DNA of 64,000 nucleotides from Halolamina sediminis (lineage in GTDB: Archaea; Halobacteriota; Halobacteria; Halobacteriales; Haloferacaceae): the NCBI RefSeq assembly GCF_001282785.1, contig NZ_CVUA01000001.1, forward strand, positions 1,550,001 through 1,614,000, in the 5' to 3' direction. Position 1 is the stretch's first letter; each line of letters opens with the position of its first letter. A program made the position numbers and the translations under genes. Below the pieces are notes generated by a model. It did not search any database. It was not told the DNA's origin and saw nothing but the letters and a program-made list of their open reading frames with translations. This document shows positions 17,725-26,822 of the stretch, piece after piece.

Positions 17725-18372
17725 GTGGACCCGTTCGACGTTCTGGGCGTCGAAACCGACGCCGACGAGTCCGACGTCTCCCGAGCGTATCGGGAGCGCG
17801 TGAAGGAGGCCCACCCCGATCAGGGTGGGTCCCGTGAGGAGTTCATGCGGGTCCAGCAAGCCTACGCCTCGATCCGGAACGGTACCGTCGAGGTGGCCGA
17901 CGACGGGTCGGCCGAGTCGACGGCCGCGACGGAGCCGACCGCGGCCGAGGACCAGGGGCCGCCGCCGGGCACCGCGCGGATGGAGTACCTCGACTTCGAG
18001 GTGCTGGCGGACCACGGCTGGGAGATCGACGACGACGACCTGTTCGAGATGGCGTCGAACGCCGACCTCGAACCGGGAGAGTACGGCCGCCTGCTGGTCG
18101 ACCGCGAGGAGACGCTGCTGGAGGCGGCCGAGCGCTGTGGGTTCGCGTGGCCGTACGCCTGCCGGGGCGGCGCCTGTGCGAACTGTGCGGTGTTGGTACG
18201 CGAGGGCGAGGTCGAGATGGCCGACAGCCACGTGCTCCCGGACGGAATGGTCGACGAGGGGATCCGGCTCTCCTGTCTCTGCCGGCCGCGAAGCGACGAG
18301 CTGCAGGTGGTGTACAACGTGAAACACCTCCCGGGGCTGGACGAGCTCCGGCTCCCCTCCCAACGCTTCTGA
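17725..18372 (+). CDS. J-domain/2Fe-2S ferredoxin fusion
   Basis: 215 residues from GTG 17725. Residues 1-52 are a J domain with the HPD motif (KEAHPDQGG), as in DnaJ. After a linker, residues about 88-205 form a plant-type [2Fe-2S] ferredoxin with CRGGACANC and a final CLC supplying the four cluster cysteines. The ferredoxin part carries electrons in the cytoplasm; the J domain suggests recruitment of Hsp70 or a conserved structural use. The fusion is known from haloarchaea. Confidence 0.92.
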   Translation: MDPFDVLGVETDADESDVSRAYRERVKEAHPDQGGSREEFMRVQQAYASIRNGTVEVADDGSAESTAATEPTAAEDQGPPPGTARMEYLDFEVLADHGWEIDDDDLFEMASNADLEPGEYGRLLVDREETLLEAAERCGFAWPYACRGGACANCAVLVREGEVEMADSHVLPDGMVDEGIRLSCLCRPRSDELQVVYNVKHLPGLDELRLPSQRF

Positions 18373-18382
18373 GCGGTCGTGA

Positions 18383-18730
18383 TCAGTGAGCCAGCGGTCG
18401 CCCGGCGAGTTCCGGGTTCGTCCACGCCCACTCTCCGTCCACGTGTTCGAACGCGCGGTTCGGATCGTCGACGGCCTGTCCCAGCGGTCGGGCGCCGCCG
18501 AGGTTCGGCCCAACGTCGGTGATGGGGACGGCGGCGACACAGCGCGTTCGCGTCGAGTAGTACACCGCCTCCTCGGCGCCCGAAAGCACGCCGATCAGCG
18601 TGCGGTTCCCGACGTCCGCGTCGTACAGCAGGTCGGCGGTCCGTTTCCGGACGGACACGTCGGGAGTTCGCGGGCGCAGCGCCCGGACGAGCGCGTCGAA
18701 CGGCGTCGTCGTGCGCGTTCGCGTAGCCAT
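18383..18730 (-). CDS. Small haloarchaeal protein, function unknown
   Basis: A 115-residue protein with a basic N-terminus, a central conserved-looking stretch (LIGVLSGAEEAVYYST) and no motif that I can assign. It converges on the J-domain ferredoxin with a 10-bp gap. Codon use is like its neighbours. Confidence 0.65.
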   Translation of the reverse strand: MATRTRTTTPFDALVRALRPRTPDVSVRKRTADLLYDADVGNRTLIGVLSGAEEAVYYSTRTRCVAAVPITDVGPNLGGARPLGQAVDDPNRAFEHVDGEWAWTNPELAGRPLAH

Positions 18731-18887
18731 ACATCACTGTGGGGAGCGCAGGGTAAAGGGAGTGAGCCATCCCCGGAGTGAAAGTGAAGGATACGGCGAA
18801 AGTGAACGAGGCGGGTGATTTCCGGGAGCCGTCGCCACACGGTAGCGACGCGGAAAGGTGATGTGCCCCCTCGCCCATCGGACGGGT

Positions 18888-19232
18888 ATGGAGTACGTGG
18901 CGTTCGACGAGGCCGAGACGTACGAGCCCGACGAGGGGTGGCAGCGCCGCGCCCTCGCCGGCAGCGAGCAGTTCACTTTCGAGTGGTTCGAGAAGCCGCC
19001 GGGGCACTCCTCGCCGATGCACGACCACGAGAACGAGCAGGTCTGTGTCTGTCTCGAAGGCGAGCTCACCGTCCACACCGAGGCGGAGTCGGTGACGCTC
19101 TCGGAGAACGACTCGGTCCACCTCGAGGCGTGGGAGTCCCACCGCGTCGAAAACGAGACCGACGAGCGCGCGGTCGGGCTCGACGTGTTCGCGCCCGGCC
19201 GCGGCTTCGAGTTCTGGACCGACCGGGAGTAG
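18888..19232 (+). CDS. Single-domain cupin protein
   Basis: A 114-residue small cupin. The first cupin motif is SPMHDHENEQVCVCLEGEL with His, His and Glu metal ligands; the second is HLEAWESHRVEN. The ATG at 18888 is preferred over the in-frame ATG at 18858 because it begins the conserved fold. Reaction unknown; such proteins often bind Fe, Mn or Zn. Confidence 0.82.
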   Translation: MEYVAFDEAETYEPDEGWQRRALAGSEQFTFEWFEKPPGHSSPMHDHENEQVCVCLEGELTVHTEAESVTLSENDSVHLEAWESHRVENETDERAVGLDVFAPGRGFEFWTDRE

Positions 19233-19310
19233 TCCGGAGATTCCGTGGAGTCTGGCGCGCCGACTGCCCCGGTCGTAACGTTCTCGGGCGTCCCCGCCCA
19301 ACGACCAGCT

Positions 19311-19511
19311 ATGGCACAGGAGACGATCTCCGTCGAAGGAATGGCGTGTGGCAGCTGTGAGGAGACGGTCGAGTCCGCAGTCGCGGCGCTTGAGGGCACC
19401 GAGTCCGTCGAGGCCGACAACACGACCGACACCGTCGAGATCGAGGGTGATGTCGACGGCGACGCCGTCGCCGACGCGATCGAAGACGCCGGCTACACCG
19501 TTCTCGGTTAA
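19311..19511 (+). CDS. HMA-domain copper chaperone
   Basis: A 66-residue heavy-metal-associated domain with the copper site GMACGSC (residues 10-16) and the beta-alpha-beta-beta-alpha-beta pattern of CopZ/Atx1. It carries Cu(I) in the cytoplasm, typically to a P-type ATPase, which is not in this window. Its stop overlaps the stop of the convergent FtsZ-like gene by 4 bp. Confidence 0.93.
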   Translation: MAQETISVEGMACGSCEETVESAVAALEGTESVEADNTTDTVEIEGDVDGDAVADAIEDAGYTVLG

Positions 19512-20587
19512 TCCTCGTTCGCCGGTGACGACGCCTCGATCAGCGAGACGACCCGGTCGGGGCGGTCCATCCCGGCACAGACCGACAGCACCGTGAGATG
19601 GAGTCCGTCCTCCATCGGCGCGTCACCGCCGCGGACCGCGCCGCCGCCGATCGTCTCGTCGAGCGTCCGTCGGGCGTCGGCGATCGCCTCGCGGTTGAGC
19701 CACTCTGGCGGCCCCATCGTCACCAGCAGCGCCCGCGTCGCCCGCGAGAGATCGCCGCCAGCGGAGCGCTGGCGGAACAGCGAGCGCTGGACGGCGGTCT
19801 CGATCGTGCTGTAGCTCTCGATCTCGTCGGGCGACTCCGTCTTCGAGCGCAGGCGATCGAACAGCGACGGCTTCTCGCGGACCTGCTGGCGCCAGTAGCC
19901 CATGGTCGCGTACCCACCCTCGCCCAGCGTCGCGATGATCTCGCTGGCGTCGACGACGCTCTCGCCGACCGCGGCGCCGTCGGCCGCCTCGCCGGCGCCG
20001 AACAGCGCTGGGACCCACTCGGCGATCGTCCCGTTCGCGTCGGCGTAGGCGTCGGCAGCCTCCGCGTCGGCCGGGCGCTCCGGGGGCGCGTCGAGGCTCC
20101 CGTTGTCGAACAGTAGCTGCGTATCGACGGTCGCTTCGAGGCCGCGCAGGCCGGCACGCGCGTTCGAAACGACGCCCTCCTCCTCGGGTGCTGGGAGTAC
20201 GGTCAGCGCGTAGACCGGTACCTCGATCGTCTCCCGGAGCGTGTCGACCAGCACCGGCGCGGCGCCCGCGCCGGTCGCGCCGCCGACACCGACGGTGACG
20301 AGCACGCCGTCGACCGTCGAGGGGACGGCGTCGGTGGCCGCGTGGCTGAGTTCGCGGACGTTCGCCTCCGCGGCCGCACGCACGGCCGCGGCGTCCCCCG
20401 TGGACCGCGAGGTCGTCCCGAACGCGTGCCGGCGCTCCTGTGGCACGTCGATGTCGGCGAGCGCCTCGGGGTCGGTGTCGAAGACGGCGACGGTCGCGAC
20501 GTACGGCCGGTCGTCGGGCTCCGCGGCGGCGAGCCGGGCGGCCACCCGACCGCCCGCGCCGCCGACGCCCAGTACGGCGAGTTGCAT
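19508..20587 (-). CDS. Non-canonical tubulin/FtsZ-family protein
   Basis: 359 residues. The N-terminal GVGGAGGRVAARLAA is an FtsZ-like nucleotide-binding start and GVGGATGAGAAPVL is a variant of the tubulin signature GGGTGSG. NARAGLRGLE resembles the FtsZ guanine-contact helix. The remaining half has no strong match to canonical FtsZ, and no FtsZ C-terminal tail is seen. It could be a CetZ or a third haloarchaeal FtsZ-like group affecting cell shape; GTPase activity is uncertain because the signature is altered. Confidence 0.8.
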   Translation of the reverse strand: MQLAVLGVGGAGGRVAARLAAAEPDDRPYVATVAVFDTDPEALADIDVPQERRHAFGTTSRSTGDAAAVRAAAEANVRELSHAATDAVPSTVDGVLVTVGVGGATGAGAAPVLVDTLRETIEVPVYALTVLPAPEEEGVVSNARAGLRGLEATVDTQLLFDNGSLDAPPERPADAEAADAYADANGTIAEWVPALFGAGEAADGAAVGESVVDASEIIATLGEGGYATMGYWRQQVREKPSLFDRLRSKTESPDEIESYSTIETAVQRSLFRQRSAGGDLSRATRALLVTMGPPEWLNREAIADARRTLDETIGGGAVRGGDAPMEDGLHLTVLSVCAGMDRPDRVVSLIEASSPANED

Positions 20588-20783
20588 AGTTCGGCGTTGC
20601 CGCCCGCCGGCATAGGTGCTTCGTCGCGAGGGCGGAGCGCGATCGGTGGCTCCCAACGGGGCCGGAGCCGACCGCGGGAGATCAGATCGTACAGAAGTAC
20701 TATACTGGTTCGCGCTCGTAACTCTCTGGAGAACAGATGCCCCCCAACCGAGCACGGAACGACCGTGTAGGAGGCCGGTAGCC

Positions 20784-21494
20784 ATGCTCGACAGCCTGCT
20801 CGCCGACGCCCGATCGAGCGATCACCAGTTCGTCATCCACTCCGACGATCCCGAGACGGCGGCGGCGGACTGGTTCCGGAACCACAACGTGGACGTGGCC
20901 CACCGGCCGCTCCCCGAGGGGATCCCGCGGCCGTTCCTCGTCGTCGAGCGGAACGGGGAGTTCGTTGGCGTGCTCGACCTCGCGGAGGTCGAACGGCTGC
21001 TCGAACCGCCGATCGAGCCGCCCACCGCCCGGGAAGCGCTCTCGGCTGGCCACCGGGGGTTCTTCGACGCGCTCGCCGGCACCGTGTTCACCTCGATCAG
21101 TCGGCGGGAGCTACTCGCGGTGAGCCGGGAGATCGAGGACCGCGCCCGCCGCGTCGGCGACGGCACCCTCCACGTCAGCTTCCAGCGGCTGTCGATGTTC
21201 AAATCCCAGCAGGAGGTGTACGAACAGATCGTGGCCGAAACCGCACTGGACGTCCACGTCCACGGCGTCGACGACTGGACGCCGCCGGAGGATTCGGGGA
21301 TCCACTACCACGCACACGAGGACGAGCGGCTGGCGCCCTACTGGGTGCTCGCGTTCGACGGCGGCTCCGACCGGACGCAGGCGTCCGGGCTCGTCGGCAA
21401 GGAACGCCCCGGTGAGGGGTTCACCGGGTTCTGGACGAACGACGAGGCGATGGTCGAGCGGATCCGGACGGCGATGGCGTCGGCGATCGCGTAG
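20784..21494 (+). CDS. DICT-domain sensory protein
   Basis: 236 residues. The C-terminal two thirds match the DICT domain found with signalling and transcription proteins: SFQRLSMFKSQQEVYEQI and the VHGVDDWTPPED segment are typical. No output domain (HTH, GGDEF or kinase) is fused. Probably a cytoplasmic ligand- or light-sensing regulator in trans. Start at ATG 20784. Confidence 0.82.
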   Translation: MLDSLLADARSSDHQFVIHSDDPETAAADWFRNHNVDVAHRPLPEGIPRPFLVVERNGEFVGVLDLAEVERLLEPPIEPPTAREALSAGHRGFFDALAGTVFTSISRRELLAVSREIEDRARRVGDGTLHVSFQRLSMFKSQQEVYEQIVAETALDVHVHGVDDWTPPEDSGIHYHAHEDERLAPYWVLAFDGGSDRTQASGLVGKERPGEGFTGFWTNDEAMVERIRTAMASAIA

Positions 21495-21545
21495 CCGGCC
21501 CGGCCGAGCCCGGTTCCACGACCGACAACGTGAGTCGCTTTTTGA

Positions 21546-21559
21546 AACCGATATCGGTT
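21546..21559. promoter_or_regulatory. 14-bp perfect palindrome upstream of the MOT1-type transporter
   Basis: AACCGATATCGGTT is a perfect palindrome 68 bp before the transporter start; a related half (GCCGATAT) lies at 21573-21580. Position and symmetry suggest the operator of a dimeric regulator, possibly for oxyanion control; this is inference. Confidence 0.45.
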
Positions 21560-21626
21560 CCGCCGCCGTGGCGCCGATATGCCCCATCGGAAAGGTTGAT
21601 ACGCCCATCTCCCGAGAGACGTCGTA

Positions 21627-22712
21627 GTGGACGGAACACGGTACCCGGGCGCCACGGACGCCGTTTCGTTCTCCGTCGACGAGCTGACCGGAGCGTTAGG
21701 GGATTCGGTTACTGTACTCCCCATCGTCGTGGCGGTCGGCGCGCTCACGGAGCTGTCGCTTTCGCGGATGCTGCTGGGGTTCGGCGCGTTCCAGATCGTC
21801 TGGGGGCTCCGGTACGGGCTGCCGATCTCCGTCGAGCCGATGAAGGCGCTGGCGGCGTTGGCTATTGCCGGCACGCTCGGCGCCGACGAGCTCGCGATCG
21901 CCGGGCTGCTCGCCGGCGTCGTCCTGCTCGGCGTCGGGACGACGGGCGCGCTCGGCCGGGTCGCGCGGTACGTCGGCGAGCCCGTCACCCGCGGCATCCA
22001 GCTGGCGGTCGCGCTGCTCCTGCTCCAGACCGGCGTGGAGCTGAGCCTCGGCGACCCGACGTTCGCGCTGGCCGGCGTCGTCGCGGCCGCGGTCGTCGTC
22101 GCCGCGGGCTACCGCCGCGCGAGCGCGCTGGTCGTGCTCGGGGTGGGGCTGGCGATCGCGTTGGCGGGCACCGGTGTTCCACAGCCGACGCTTCCGACCG
22201 TCGGGCTCGCGCTCCCCGGCCCGAGCGGGCTCACTCGTTCAGCCGCCGAAGCGACGGCCGCGCAGTTGGCGATGACCGTCGGTAACGCCGCCGTCGCGAC
22301 CGCGCTGCTGCTCTCGGAGTACTACGACGCCGACGTGACGCCCGACGAGCTCGCGTCCAGCATGGGGGCGATGAACCTCGCGGCGGTGCCGTTCGGCGCG
22401 CTGCCGATGTGTCACGGCAGCGGCGGCGTCGCCGGGAAGTACGCCTTCGGCGCCCGGACCGCGGGCTCGAACGTCATGCTCGGCGGGCTCTACGGCGTCG
22501 CGGCGCTGGGAACCGCGGTCGTGACGGCGTTCCCGATGGCGGTGCTGGGCGTGGTGCTCGCGCTGGTCGCGGTCGAACTCGGCCGGTCGGCGCTGGGCAC
22601 CGATCACCTCCCCACCACGCTCGCCGTCGGCGCGCTCGGTCTGCTCACGAACGTCGGCGTCGCGTTCCTCGCCGGGGTCGCGTGGTGGGTCGCGCGAGAG
22701 CGACTGCTGTGA
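21627..22712 (+). CDS. MOT1-type molybdate/sulfate transporter
   Basis: A 361-residue polytopic membrane protein (about ten helices) with the two repeated signatures of the MOT1 branch of the SulP superfamily: GLRYGLPISVEPMKALA and GALPMCHGSGGVAGKYAFGA. It probably imports molybdate or sulfate. It lacks a STAS domain. Start GTG 21627; the ORF is preceded by the palindrome at 21546-21559. Confidence 0.88.
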   Translation: MDGTRYPGATDAVSFSVDELTGALGDSVTVLPIVVAVGALTELSLSRMLLGFGAFQIVWGLRYGLPISVEPMKALAALAIAGTLGADELAIAGLLAGVVLLGVGTTGALGRVARYVGEPVTRGIQLAVALLLLQTGVELSLGDPTFALAGVVAAAVVVAAGYRRASALVVLGVGLAIALAGTGVPQPTLPTVGLALPGPSGLTRSAAEATAAQLAMTVGNAAVATALLLSEYYDADVTPDELASSMGAMNLAAVPFGALPMCHGSGGVAGKYAFGARTAGSNVMLGGLYGVAALGTAVVTAFPMAVLGVVLALVAVELGRSALGTDHLPTTLAVGALGLLTNVGVAFLAGVAWWVARERLL

Positions 22713-22727
22713 CGCGAGAATCGAGCG

Positions 22728-23120
22728 TCAGTACTCGTACAGCGACACCACGAACGGCAGTTTGTTGTACATCACGACCGCGATCGGGATGCCGACGATG
22801 CTCAGCGTGAACGCGTAGGCGATGGACATCCAGACGCCGCTTGCCCACCAACCCACGAACACGAAGTAGACGCCACGAACGAGCAGGCCGTACTGCTGCT
22901 GGCCCGGGCTCCCCGTCTTGTCAACGAAGTCGCGTTCCTTCAGCGAGAGCACCTTCGGCGTCGCGTTGATCATCTTGATCCCCAGCGGGAGGCCGACGAT
23001 CGTGACGTTCAGGAACCACGCGACGCCGAGCCAGATCCCCGTCGCCCACCACCCGACGAGCAGGAACCACACCGCACGGATCGCGAGCGAGGGGTCGTCA
23101 GTTCCGCCTGTCGTACTCAT
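22728..23120 (-). CDS. YccF-family membrane protein
   Basis: 130 residues made of two similar halves, each with GWWA(T/S)G(I/V)W and a hydrophobic helix followed by (I)VG(L/I)P(L/I), the hallmark of YccF (DUF307). Four membrane segments. Function unknown. It converges on the transporter with a 15-bp gap. Confidence 0.88.
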   Translation of the reverse strand: MSTTGGTDDPSLAIRAVWFLLVGWWATGIWLGVAWFLNVTIVGLPLGIKMINATPKVLSLKERDFVDKTGSPGQQQYGLLVRGVYFVFVGWWASGVWMSIAYAFTLSIVGIPIAVVMYNKLPFVVSLYEY

Positions 23121-23168
23121 ACCGAGTCGGAGGCGCGTCCGCCTGTTAGGTCTGCCGGCGGAACCTCC

Positions 23169-24806
23169 TCACTCCGATCGCGTCAGGTAGTCGCTGGCCT
23201 GTGGCTCGTCGGGGTCGGTCGGCACCTCGACCAGCCGCGGCTCGTCGGCCTCGAGCGCCTCGGCAACGGCCTCGCGGATCTCGGCCGGTGTCGCGGCGCG
23301 GGCGGCCGCCACGCCCATCGACTCCGCGAGCGCGACGAAGTCGATCGGTGAGTCGCCCCACGCGTACGTCCCCTTCGGGAGGCCGTGCTCGCGCTCGGCG
23401 CCGTCGCTGATGATCGCGTAGTCCTCGTTGCGGAACACGACCGTCGTCACGGGTAGCTCCTCGGCTGCGGCGGTGTGGAGCTCGTGGATCGCCATCATCA
23501 GCCCGCCGTCGCCCGCCAGCGCGACCACGTCGCTGTCGGGGTTGGCGGCCTGTGCGCCCAGCGCCGAGGGGAGGCCGGTCCCCATCGTCGCCCACGAGCC
23601 CGGGTTCACGTAGGAGCGTGGCCCCGCCGCCGGGAACGTCGCGAGCGCCCAGATGCGGAAGCCGCCGGCGTCGGCGGCGACGATCGCGTCGTCGGGCACC
23701 GCCGCACGGACGGCTCGCAGCGCGCCCGGCGAGCTCAGCGGCGGCTCACCGTCGACGAGCTCGTCGACCCGGCGGGCGACCGACGCCCGGAGGCGGTCCG
23801 TGACCGTCCTGGCGTCGTGGTCGCCCGGAGTGATCTCGGCTGTCAGCGCCGCGAGCGTCGGTTTCGCGTCGGCGACGATCCCGACCGCGGGCTCGTAGTT
23901 CGTTCCGAGGTCGTCCGGAGAGAGCGTGACGTGGACCAGCGCGTCCGGCACTTCGAGGGTCCGCCCGCGGGTGACCAGCTCGTCGAAATCGGTCCCGACG
24001 GCGAGCGCCGCGTCGGCCTCGGCGACGTACTCGTGCATCTCCGGCGTGGTCGCACCACAGAGCACACCTGCCGAGAGCGGGTGGTCCTCCGGGATCACGC
24101 CCTTCCCCTTGTACGTCGTCAGCACGGGCGCGTCGTAGCGCTCGGCGAACGCGAGCAGCTCCTCGCTGGCGCCGGCGCTCCGCACGCCGCCGCCGGCGAT
24201 CACGACCGGCGCGTCGGCGCCGCCGAGGACCGCGGCCGCGTCGGCGACCGTCGCCGCGGGCGGCGCCTCGGGCTGCCCGATGTCGGTCCCTGCGACGCCG
24301 CCCTCGGGCGCCCCGGTAGGGAGGTAGGATTTGGGAATGCCGAGCCGGACTGGCCCCTTCGGCGCCGTCGTCGCCGTCTCGACCGCGCGCTCGACCTCGG
24401 CGAGCACGCCGTCGGGGTTCTTCACCACGCGGTTGGCTTTGGTGACAGTGTCGTACGTCTCCGGCGGCGTCTCGTGGATGCCGTCGCGCCCCCGCACCTC
24501 GGGGTCGGTCTCGACGGCGATGTGGATCAGCGGCGTGTTGTCGTTGTACGCGTTCTTCAGCCCGTTCATCGCGTTCATGTCGCCGGGCCCGGGGACGACG
24601 ACGGTGGCGGCGGGGCGGCCCGAGGTCTCGGCGTACCCCCACGCTTGCTGGGAGACGGCGGTCTCGTGGCGCGCCATCACGAACTGCACGTCGTCGCGGC
24701 CGTCGACGGCCTCGTTCAGCGGCAGGGTCTGCTTGCCGGGGATCCCGAACACGGTGTCGATGCCGTGCTCGACGAGTCGGTCGATCACGGCGGCGGCGAG
24801 TGTCAT
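23169..24806 (-). CDS. Thiamine-diphosphate enzyme, acetolactate-synthase-like
   Basis: A 545-residue cytoplasmic protein with the three domains of the POX/ALS family. The catalytic Glu48 lies in ARHETAVSQQAWG, the central FAD/structural domain in about 185-330, and the ThDP/Mg motif GDGGLMMAIHELHTA starts near residue 431. No acetolactate synthase small subunit is adjacent and the FAD-specific residues are not obvious, so it may be a decarboxylase or sulfoacetaldehyde/benzoylformate-type enzyme rather than IlvB. Adjacent SLC13 permease could supply an organic acid substrate. Confidence 0.85.
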   Translation of the reverse strand: MTLAAAVIDRLVEHGIDTVFGIPGKQTLPLNEAVDGRDDVQFVMARHETAVSQQAWGYAETSGRPAATVVVPGPGDMNAMNGLKNAYNDNTPLIHIAVETDPEVRGRDGIHETPPETYDTVTKANRVVKNPDGVLAEVERAVETATTAPKGPVRLGIPKSYLPTGAPEGGVAGTDIGQPEAPPAATVADAAAVLGGADAPVVIAGGGVRSAGASEELLAFAERYDAPVLTTYKGKGVIPEDHPLSAGVLCGATTPEMHEYVAEADAALAVGTDFDELVTRGRTLEVPDALVHVTLSPDDLGTNYEPAVGIVADAKPTLAALTAEITPGDHDARTVTDRLRASVARRVDELVDGEPPLSSPGALRAVRAAVPDDAIVAADAGGFRIWALATFPAAGPRSYVNPGSWATMGTGLPSALGAQAANPDSDVVALAGDGGLMMAIHELHTAAAEELPVTTVVFRNEDYAIISDGAEREHGLPKGTYAWGDSPIDFVALAESMGVAAARAATPAEIREAVAEALEADEPRLVEVPTDPDEPQASDYLTRSE

Positions 24807-24892
24807 AGTCGGTGTGGGGGGCGGCGAGGGGAAAACTGTATCTCACTCCGGGCGCCGGCGCCGGGGCGGACTGAATCGGTCGCGTCGGCGCC

Positions 24893-26743
24893 TCAGACGC
24901 CCCAGCCGACGGCGATCCCGACCGTCGCCGTGACGGCGAGCAGGAACTGGAGCGGGCCACCCACCCGGAGGAAGTCGGCGAACTCGTAGCCGCCCGGGCC
25001 GTAGACCATCAGGTTCGTCTGATAGCCCACGGGAGTCATGAACGAGGTGGCGGAGGCGAACATCACGGCGAGCAGGAACGCGAACTCGTTTGCGCCCATG
25101 CGGGCCGCGGCATCGACGCCGACGGGGATCAACAGCACCGCGGTCGCGACCGGCGTGATGACGCTCGCGAGCAGCCCCGCAAGTAAGTAGAGCGCGAACA
25201 GTACCCCCAGCGTCGGGAGGACGGCGTCCAGCGCGACGAGGAACTCGGCGATCGTCGCCGCACCGCCGGTCGACTCCAGCGCGAGCCCCAACGGTATCAC
25301 GCCCGCGAGCAGGAAGATCACGTTCCAAGAGACGGCGTCGTAGGCATCGGCGGTCGTGAGACAGCCCGTAACGACCATCGCGACGACGCCGGCCAGCGCC
25401 GCGATGACGATCGGGAGCAGGTCCAGCGCGGCGACGCCGACGACGCCCGCGAGAATTCCGACTGCGATCGGCGTCTTCGGGGAGAGCGGCGCGACCTCGT
25501 CGGCATCTGCCGCCGCCAGTCGGTCGACGGCCCGCTCGTCGGCGACGACGAGGTCGGCCGTGTCGGTGAAGTAGCGGATCGACGCTGGGGTCGTCCGGAG
25601 CAGCAGTAGATCGCCCGCCTGTAGCGTCGTCCCGTCGAGTTCGGTCCTGAGCAGGTCGCCGCCACGCCGGATCGCCAGCACCGTGGTCTCGTGGTAGTCG
25701 CGGAGCCCGGTTTCGGCGACCGTCTCGCCGACGTAGCTCGACTGGTCCGGGACGACGGCTTTCGCGAGCGTCCCGTCGGTCGCCGCCGACTCGAACGTGT
25801 CCTCGGTCACCGATTCGCGGGAGCGGTGGTTCAGCGCGGCGGCCTCGCGGAACTGATTGACCGCCTGCAGCGAGCCGTGGACGACGAGGCTGTCGCCGAC
25901 GTCGAGGACGCGATCGGAGTGGGCGCCGGCGTACGCCTCGCCGTCGCGGCGGGCCTGCAGCACGCGAACGTCGGGGTACCCCTCGTCGAACGCGTCGACG
26001 GTCGCGCCGACGGCGGGGGAGTCATCGGTGACCTCCAGCAGCGTGAGGTAGTTGTCGAGGTCGAACTCGGTCACAGGGTCGCTGTCGACGGGCACTCGTG
26101 CGGGCGTGAGCCGCCAGCCGACCGTCAGCAGGTAGACGGTGCCGACCGCCAGCAGCACGGCGCCGAGCCCGGTGAACTCGAACATCCCGATCCCGTCGCG
26201 GCCGTCGATGAGGATCCGGGCGAAGTCGCTCGCGAGGATGTTGGTCGACGTACCGATCAGCGTTAGCGTGCCGCCGAGGATGGCGGCGTAGGACAGCGGC
26301 AGCAGGAGCTTCGACGGGCTAAGCTCCGTCTTCTCGGCGAGATCGGTTACCATCGGGATGAACACCGCCACGACGGGCGTGTTGTTCACGAAGCCGGCGA
26401 TGGGACCGGTGGTACAGACCGTCGCGACGAGCGCACGGAACTCCTTGCCGGCGGTGAAGTCAGCGAGGTAGATCCCCAGCCGTTCGACGATCCCCGTCGC
26501 CTGCACGCCGGCGCTGAGCATGTACATCGCGATGATGGTGACCGTCGCCGGGTTCGCGAAGCCGGAGATCGCCCCCCGGGCACCGACGCCGGTCCACGGT
26601 TCGAGCACGACGAGGGCGGCGACGACGGCGATCGCGGTCACGTCGTTGGGGACGACTTCGGTGACGAACGCCACGAGCACGGCGACGATGAGGAGGAAGA
26701 CGATCGCCGCGCCGGACAGTTCGAAAAGAGCCATACGGGCCAC
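24893..26743 (-). CDS. SLC13-family permease with two TrkA-C domains
   Basis: 616 residues (613 if ATG 26734 is used). About ten to twelve membrane helices in two blocks flank a central cytoplasmic region (about 205-395) with two TrkA-C (RCK_C) domains, which bind ligands and gate transport. Motifs include GFVNNTPVVAVFIP and SYAAILGGTLTLIGTSTN in the first block. Typical substrates are sulfate, phosphate or dicarboxylates with sodium. The same-strand ThDP enzyme follows after 86 bp. Confidence 0.9.
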   Translation of the reverse strand: MARMALFELSGAAIVFLLIVAVLVAFVTEVVPNDVTAIAVVAALVVLEPWTGVGARGAISGFANPATVTIIAMYMLSAGVQATGIVERLGIYLADFTAGKEFRALVATVCTTGPIAGFVNNTPVVAVFIPMVTDLAEKTELSPSKLLLPLSYAAILGGTLTLIGTSTNILASDFARILIDGRDGIGMFEFTGLGAVLLAVGTVYLLTVGWRLTPARVPVDSDPVTEFDLDNYLTLLEVTDDSPAVGATVDAFDEGYPDVRVLQARRDGEAYAGAHSDRVLDVGDSLVVHGSLQAVNQFREAAALNHRSRESVTEDTFESAATDGTLAKAVVPDQSSYVGETVAETGLRDYHETTVLAIRRGGDLLRTELDGTTLQAGDLLLLRTTPASIRYFTDTADLVVADERAVDRLAAADADEVAPLSPKTPIAVGILAGVVGVAALDLLPIVIAALAGVVAMVVTGCLTTADAYDAVSWNVIFLLAGVIPLGLALESTGGAATIAEFLVALDAVLPTLGVLFALYLLAGLLASVITPVATAVLLIPVGVDAAARMGANEFAFLLAVMFASATSFMTPVGYQTNLMVYGPGGYEFADFLRVGGPLQFLLAVTATVGIAVGWGV

Positions 26744-26822
26744 GATGGAGGTGACTCCCTTGACTGTATCCTTTGGACTGCTCAGCTTCGCAGAGGGGCC
26801 GGTCGGTGGGGAGACCGACCCC

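Noticed and set aside
23169-24806. Assignment as acetolactate synthase large subunit (ilvB)
   Set aside because: No small subunit or branched-chain amino acid genes are adjacent, so only the general ThDP-enzyme call is supported.
23475-24989. 504-residue open frame opposite the ThDP enzyme
   Set aside because: Arg/Val/Asp-rich shadow of a confidently assigned gene.
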